Below are positions 60,131-64,000 of a stretch of DNA of 64,000 nt, piece by piece. The stretch is from contig NC_067207.1 of assembly GCF_026262505.1 (NCBI RefSeq), forward strand, positions 7,076,252 through 7,140,251, given 5' to 3'. The first letter of the stretch is position 1. Every line of letters starts with the position of its first letter. The position numbers and the translations under genes are program-made. The notes under the pieces were generated by a model. That model saw only the letters and a list, made by a program, of their open reading frames with translations. It was not told the DNA's origin and ran no database searches. This stretch comes from Trichomonas vaginalis G3 (lineage: Eukaryota > Parabasalia > Trichomonadida > Trichomonadidae).

Positions 60131-60985
60131 ATGCTTTCCCAAGTTGGTCGTTTCTTCGCAGAAGCCAAGGCACCGAATCCATTTGCCCGTAAAGTACCAC
60201 CACAGAATGTTAAGCACATCATTCTTGCTGCTAGCTGCAAAGGTGGTGTTGGAAAATCCACAGTTGCAATGAATACAGCCATCGCTTTAACAAAACAAGG
60301 CATGAGGGTTGGCTTATTCGATGCAGATCTCTACGGTCCATCAGTTCCAACAATGACACTTACATCAGACAGCTCTCTTGTCATGACTCAGGAAAATAAA
60401 TTCCTTCCTGTTTATGTTAATGGACTTGAAACAGTCTCAATCGGTAACGCCGTCAAGAAAGAAGATGCCCTTTTGTGGAAAGGTCCAGCTGTTGGAGGTC
60501 TCATTACTCAACTTTTAAAAGACTCTCTTTGGTCTGAGCTTGATTACTTAATCATTGATACACCACCAGGCACTGGTGATGTTCACTTAGCTCTCTACGA
60601 TGCAGTCCCAATTGATGGCGCAATTCTCGTTACATCACCACAAAATGTTGCTATGGCTGACGTCATCCGCAATGTTGATATGTTCAAGAAGATGCGTATC
60701 CCAGTCCTCGGACTCGTTAGAAACTTTGATGGTTTCGTCTGTCCATGCTGTGGAGAAGTTACAAAGATTTTCCAAGGTCAAAAGGCAGATGAGATGGCCA
60801 AAGAGAACAAATATGAAGTTCTTGGTAGTATCCCTATTGATCCTGCTATCGCTAAGGCTGCTGATTCAGGTATTCCAGCTATTGATCAAGCTCCAGATTC
60901 AGCATACGCAAAAGTCTTCCAAAACATCGCAAAGAAGATCATAGAGAAGGTTCCAAAGGATTCTAAGCCACGTGGAACTAAATAA
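60131..60985 (+). CDS. Ind1/Mrp-type iron-sulphur scaffold ATPase, hydrogenosomal presequence
   Basis: A 284-residue frame from ATG 60131 (MLSQVGRFFAEAKAPNPFAR); the longer version begins with GTG. Residues 1-10 match the short trichomonad hydrogenosomal targeting peptide (MLS, then Arg and a Phe near the cleavage point). The P-loop is CKGGVGKS at residues 36-43, followed by DADLYGPSVPTM, then DTPPGTGDVHLAL and the CPCC cluster with the conserved CxxC as C204 and C207. Mrp/Ind1/Nbp35-type ATPases carry a bridging [4Fe-4S] cluster between two subunits and pass it to apoproteins. In mitochondria, Ind1 serves complex I; hydrogenosomes have a reduced complex I. The stop is TAAATA. Confidence 0.85.
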   Translation: MLSQVGRFFAEAKAPNPFARKVPPQNVKHIILAASCKGGVGKSTVAMNTAIALTKQGMRVGLFDADLYGPSVPTMTLTSDSSLVMTQENKFLPVYVNGLETVSIGNAVKKEDALLWKGPAVGGLITQLLKDSLWSELDYLIIDTPPGTGDVHLALYDAVPIDGAILVTSPQNVAMADVIRNVDMFKKMRIPVLGLVRNFDGFVCPCCGEVTKIFQGQKADEMAKENKYEVLGSIPIDPAIAKAADSGIPAIDQAPDSAYAKVFQNIAKKIIEKVPKDSKPRGTK

Positions 60986-62099
60986 ATACAAAAAAATAAT
61001 AATACGCATTTTAAGATACAAAGTTTCATAAAATAATACGAATCCTTGTACAAATTCATGGTCTTGAAATGGCTAGTAAAATCTATAAATACAAAAACTT
61101 GCTAAAGCCAAATTTTTAAATTTTTATAAAAACAGTCATACAACTCCTAAATGATATCATTTTAGAAGAGCATAATTATCTGTATTTAAAAGGAAATCAA
61201 AAAAATATATCAAATCCAAAGATATTGACTTGTTCAGCTCAAATTCAACATGCAATGGTAGCTCATTGAACATAGCCATCTATCGTATGAATAATCTAGA
61301 GTTTGGTAAAAATTGTAAAATATTACGCAAATTAAAGAGTAAAAGAGTAGAAGTTAGTAATAAATTGGAATTATATCTTGATTTTGTCAATAAAAGTTGA
61401 GTTTTACTGAGAGATCTCCATTCTAAGAAAGAAATTTTATCAAAAAACTCTGATATTATTGTATTTGAGATTCAGTAAAGGAACTTTTCGTTGTTTTTTA
61501 TGTTTCTTGTAATATTTTTTGATAATTGTGTCTGATAATTGCGAGGTTTATGAAAATAAAATAATTGAAGGAAACAAACCTCGAAAGCATCAAGTACTAG
61601 TCCTACAGAGGTTTCTTGTGTAGTATGAACCCTTGCTAGATTTTCAAAAAAAATTCAAAAAGCTGAAAATGGAATACAATCTAACAAGTTTTCAAGGGAA
61701 AATTTATTTTCTGAATTTTTTTTGGAAATTTGGTTATTGAATTTAATTTAGATGATTATTCTCTGAATGAATGATAATTTAAAATCGATAAAATATGATT
61801 ATTTTAGAATTCTATACGATTGATTTTATTAAAATAGTGATCTCAAACCAATTAAAGTTCAATGAAAATAATAATATTGATTTTTTGAAGAAATATTGCC
61901 CAAAAGGCCAAAAATTTTTGGAAGTGCTTCCCTTTGCATACTTATGTCTATATGTTATAGTTCGATAAATTCTATCAACAATTAACTGTTGATGATGTTT
62001 GTAATTCCTGCTGTAGATCATATCATCACAACATATTCTATACAGTGGAAATCACAATCCTTAAATAAAAATCAATGGAATAGTAGTATATAATGCGGG
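60986..62099. other. gene-free stretch before the right-hand element
   Basis: About 1.1 kb, AT-rich, with no believable frame; no clear inverted repeat seen. The exact left end of the next element is not known. Confidence 0.5.
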
Positions 62100-62190
62100 T
62101 TTTGTGACTTTTTTTGTAAACGTAAGAATTCATACAATATCGAGCGATTTTGTATCATTTTTTTTAACATATGAAGTAAAAAATGTATGA

Positions 62191-62349
62191 TTCTTACGGT
62201 TTTTATTCTTACGTTTTTGAATAAATCAAGATTTAAAAAATTTTCAAAATTGTAAGACATTTACACTAAACCCATACATAATGAAATAAAAAAAATAAAA
62301 AAAATAAAAAAATAAACTTTAAAAATTCATGTCTTACATTTTTGAATAA
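62191..62349 (+). promoter_or_regulatory. repeated TCTTACRTTTTTGAATAA motif before element genes
   Basis: TCTTACGTTTTTGAATAA at 62208-62225 and TCTTACATTTTTGAATAA at 62332-62349 differ in one base. ATTCTTACGG at 62190 and ATTCTTACATAAATG at 63548-63562, directly before another ATG, share the core. An element-specific promoter or leader signal is likely. Reverse copies nearby (AACGTAAGAAT at 62117) could form a hairpin. Confidence 0.5.
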
Positions 62350-62368
62350 TTTATTTTTTTTAATTTGT

Positions 62369-63479
62369 ATGAAAATGAGTGTCAAGACTAACGACGTTAA
62401 AAAATTGGGATTCACAAATGAGGAAATAAAGGATATATTAGAGGAAGCGGGTTATGAGGTTAGTAAATATTATTTAAGAAATTGTCAAAAATTCGCGGAG
62501 TTTTTAAATGAGTTTGATTATGATGGAAAAATGAATAAAGATGATGTTATAAATTTCTTATATCCCACATCTGAAGAAGAAAAACCTAAAGAACCTGATG
62601 TTTTCCCTGAATATTATGAAGAACGGATTAAAGATGATGAATATGATGAAATTGAAAGACTGGAAAAAATAAGAGATGAAATAGATGAAAAAATTAAGGA
62701 ATTAAGAGAAGTTGAAAAATATAATGAAAATGAAGTAGAGGGTTTAATGAATATCCCAGCTTCAGAATCAGCAGTTCAAAATCTCATGAAGAAAGATATA
62801 AAAATTATGTCTCAGAATCAACACAAAATTTATTAGATGGTGAAATAGATGAAACACTTTCAGAAGAAGGTACTAAATTTATTCGTAAACATAAGTTACA
62901 ATTTATTGACGATGGAGATTATCCATGTATATTACTTTCACCTCCTCTTGATTCTGAAAAATTCAAAAAAGCACTGAAAAATGTAACATATGCAACAAAT
63001 ACGATTAAGAAAGAAGACCATGATATTTACACAAATTATTATTTAAATAAATGTACAGGTGTTGATAAAGTTTTTGATTTGTTAGATAAAATATCAAAAG
63101 AAACAATTGGTACATATAAAATTTTATGCGATTGTGGTTTCATTATTGAAGATACCAATAATGTTTCATATGAAAGAACAGCACCGAAGGAAGACGAAGT
63201 TGAAAGGTCTATACCATTCGTTATTAAGAACATAAAAGATATGAAAACTTATAAACATTATTTTATTCATTTATTTCAGAAAAAATGGAAGCAACCCATA
63301 AAACATCATCTCATCATTTTATAGCTATTCATACATTCCTTTTCAAAGTTGTGAAATTAAATAAGACAGGAATTAGATTTAATGTATCAGGGTACGCATT
63401 CTTGAGTAAATTAAAATGTATTCGTCACGTCGCAGATGATAAAAATTTATGTGTTCTTAATTCATTTTATGGACTTTAG
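62369..63479 (+). pseudogene. Lys/Glu-rich element protein, remnant
   Basis: The N-terminal stretch (from ATG 62369 or 62375) opens MSVKTNDVKKLGFTNEEIKD and contains an acidic coiled coil. Later stretches look like a globular domain (HKLQFIDDGDYPCILLSPPL) and end at a stop before 63480 with CVLNSFYGL. The gene appears broken. I do not recognise the family. It lies 20 bases after the second copy of the TCTTACAT motif. Confidence 0.4.
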
Positions 63480-63559
63480 CCCTGGACTCTCTGAGTCTCG
63501 GACTTTAAAAAAAATAAACTTTATTTTTATTTATTTTTTAATTTTTTATTCTTACATAA

Positions 63560-64000
63560 ATGAACAAAAACGGAACAGCTAAAATGAATGATAATCAAAT
63601 TAGAGCAGAAGGTAGAAGGTTATTTAAACGCTTCTATAACATTCCTGATGGTGTTAATCCTAAAACTCGTAGAAGTATTTAAATGAAGCAATAGATGCAT
63701 ATGAAGGGTTTGACATTTCATCAGAAAGTGAGAGGTTAGCAAGAATGTTAAACGTTAATATTGATTTTTATTATTGTGACCTCAACCAGAAGACGTAGAC
63801 ATAAAAGGTAGACTTTCCATTAGTGGAATCAATAATGATAGATCCAGAATTTGAAACAGTAAATATTTTATTAACACAGAGTCCATGTGGAAAACTTCAC
63901 GCTGACAGAATAACAGACGTTGAAGCACTCACAGGATATAAAGTTTGTCCATATTGCAAAGAAGAAGTTTATTCTATCCGTGATGATCCAGAAAGGAAAA
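63560..64000 (+). pseudogene. second element protein, remnant, continues past the window
   Basis: Begins at ATG 63560 after ATTCTTACATAA, with MNKNGTAKMNDNQIRAEGRR and then LFKRFYNIPDGVNPKTRR. Later sequence in the region has ESERLARMLNINIDFYY and a terminal CPYCKEEVYS that looks like half of a zinc ribbon. Broken in this copy and cut by the window edge. Unknown function. Confidence 0.35.

Larger units (their letters stand above)
62100..64000. mobile_element. unclassified repetitive, probably virus-like element, right part outside the window, broken
   Basis: From about 62100 the sequence changes: short inverted motifs (AACGTAAGAAT and ATTCTTACGTT), then a rightward set of Lys/Glu-rich coding stretches running off the edge. 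Later parts carry a CPYCKEE zinc-type motif near the window edge. The frames are interrupted a few times, so it is broken. The composition differs from host genes (Lys/Glu/Asp-rich, all on one strand) and is like the proteins of Maverick or large-virus-derived elements, but I recognised no hallmark gene, so the family is open. Confidence 0.45.

Noticed and set aside
1-64000. CRISPR array or bacterial operon
   Set aside because: No regularly spaced short repeats with unique spacers and no bacterial gene order; the tandem repeats seen are coding or minisatellite.

Overview
The window reads as chromosomal DNA of a trichomonad, most likely Trichomonas vaginalis. The DNA is AT-rich and I saw no intron that interrupts a gene. 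Host genes carry short 5' leaders with initiator-like TCACT, TCATT or TCACC sites a few to about twenty bases before the ATG, and many stop codons lie in a TAAA context. The gene content also fits: BspA-like leucine-rich repeat surface proteins, ankyrin/coiled-coil proteins, R2R3 Myb factors, a family of Cys-rich beta-helix-like proteins, and a large Maverick (Polinton) element. The species name is inference; nothing here was searched against a database.

Layout. 1-13.67 kb is a Maverick/Polinton copy that continues off the left edge. It holds remnants of a B-family DNA polymerase and a retroviral-type integrase, plus open frames for a phage-tail-fibre-like protein, an adenine-N6 methyltransferase, an HNH-like protein and many small proteins. 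Its right end lies inside a host gene copy. 13.67-16.1 kb holds two broken tandem copies of one Cys-rich host family. 16.3-34.6 kb is a host gene block: LRR-like protein, rpL31, ankyrin protein, a Tup1-like WD40 protein, rpL39, a Sec7/PH-like protein, a REX-type exonuclease, eIF3j and a Qa-SNARE. It is interrupted by a 1.8-kb non-autonomous TIR element with target duplications. 34.6-37.7 kb is gene-empty. 37.7-43.6 kb is a 5.9-kb DNA transposon with nearly identical 266-bp inverted repeats and a large transposase-like ORF.

43.7-55 kb is host again: CDC50-like flippase subunit, ankyrin protein, CNOT11, tetraspanin, Myb and an MFS transporter. 55.4-56.7 kb is a further non-coding TIR element. 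56.9-59.2 kb holds two BspA-like genes joined head to head, both without a 5' end. 60.1-61.0 kb is a hydrogenosome-type Ind1/Mrp P-loop ATPase. From about 62.1 kb to the right edge lies a second, unclassified, probably virus-like repetitive element.

Themes. Host genes cover gene expression (two ribosomal proteins, eIF3j, CNOT11, exonuclease, Myb, Tup1-like), membrane traffic (SNARE, Sec7-like, CDC50) and the cell surface (BspA, tetraspanin, MFS). No operon-like organisation is seen. Several genes are better started at an ATG just after an initiator-like site than at the longest possible frame. The points most worth a second look are the 5.9-kb transposon with its A8 frameshift, the recurrent upstream motif shared by Maverick genes, a Sec7-like protein whose catalytic glutamate position is lysine, the head-to-head BspA junction, and several unlabelled small inverted-repeat or Pol III-like sequences.
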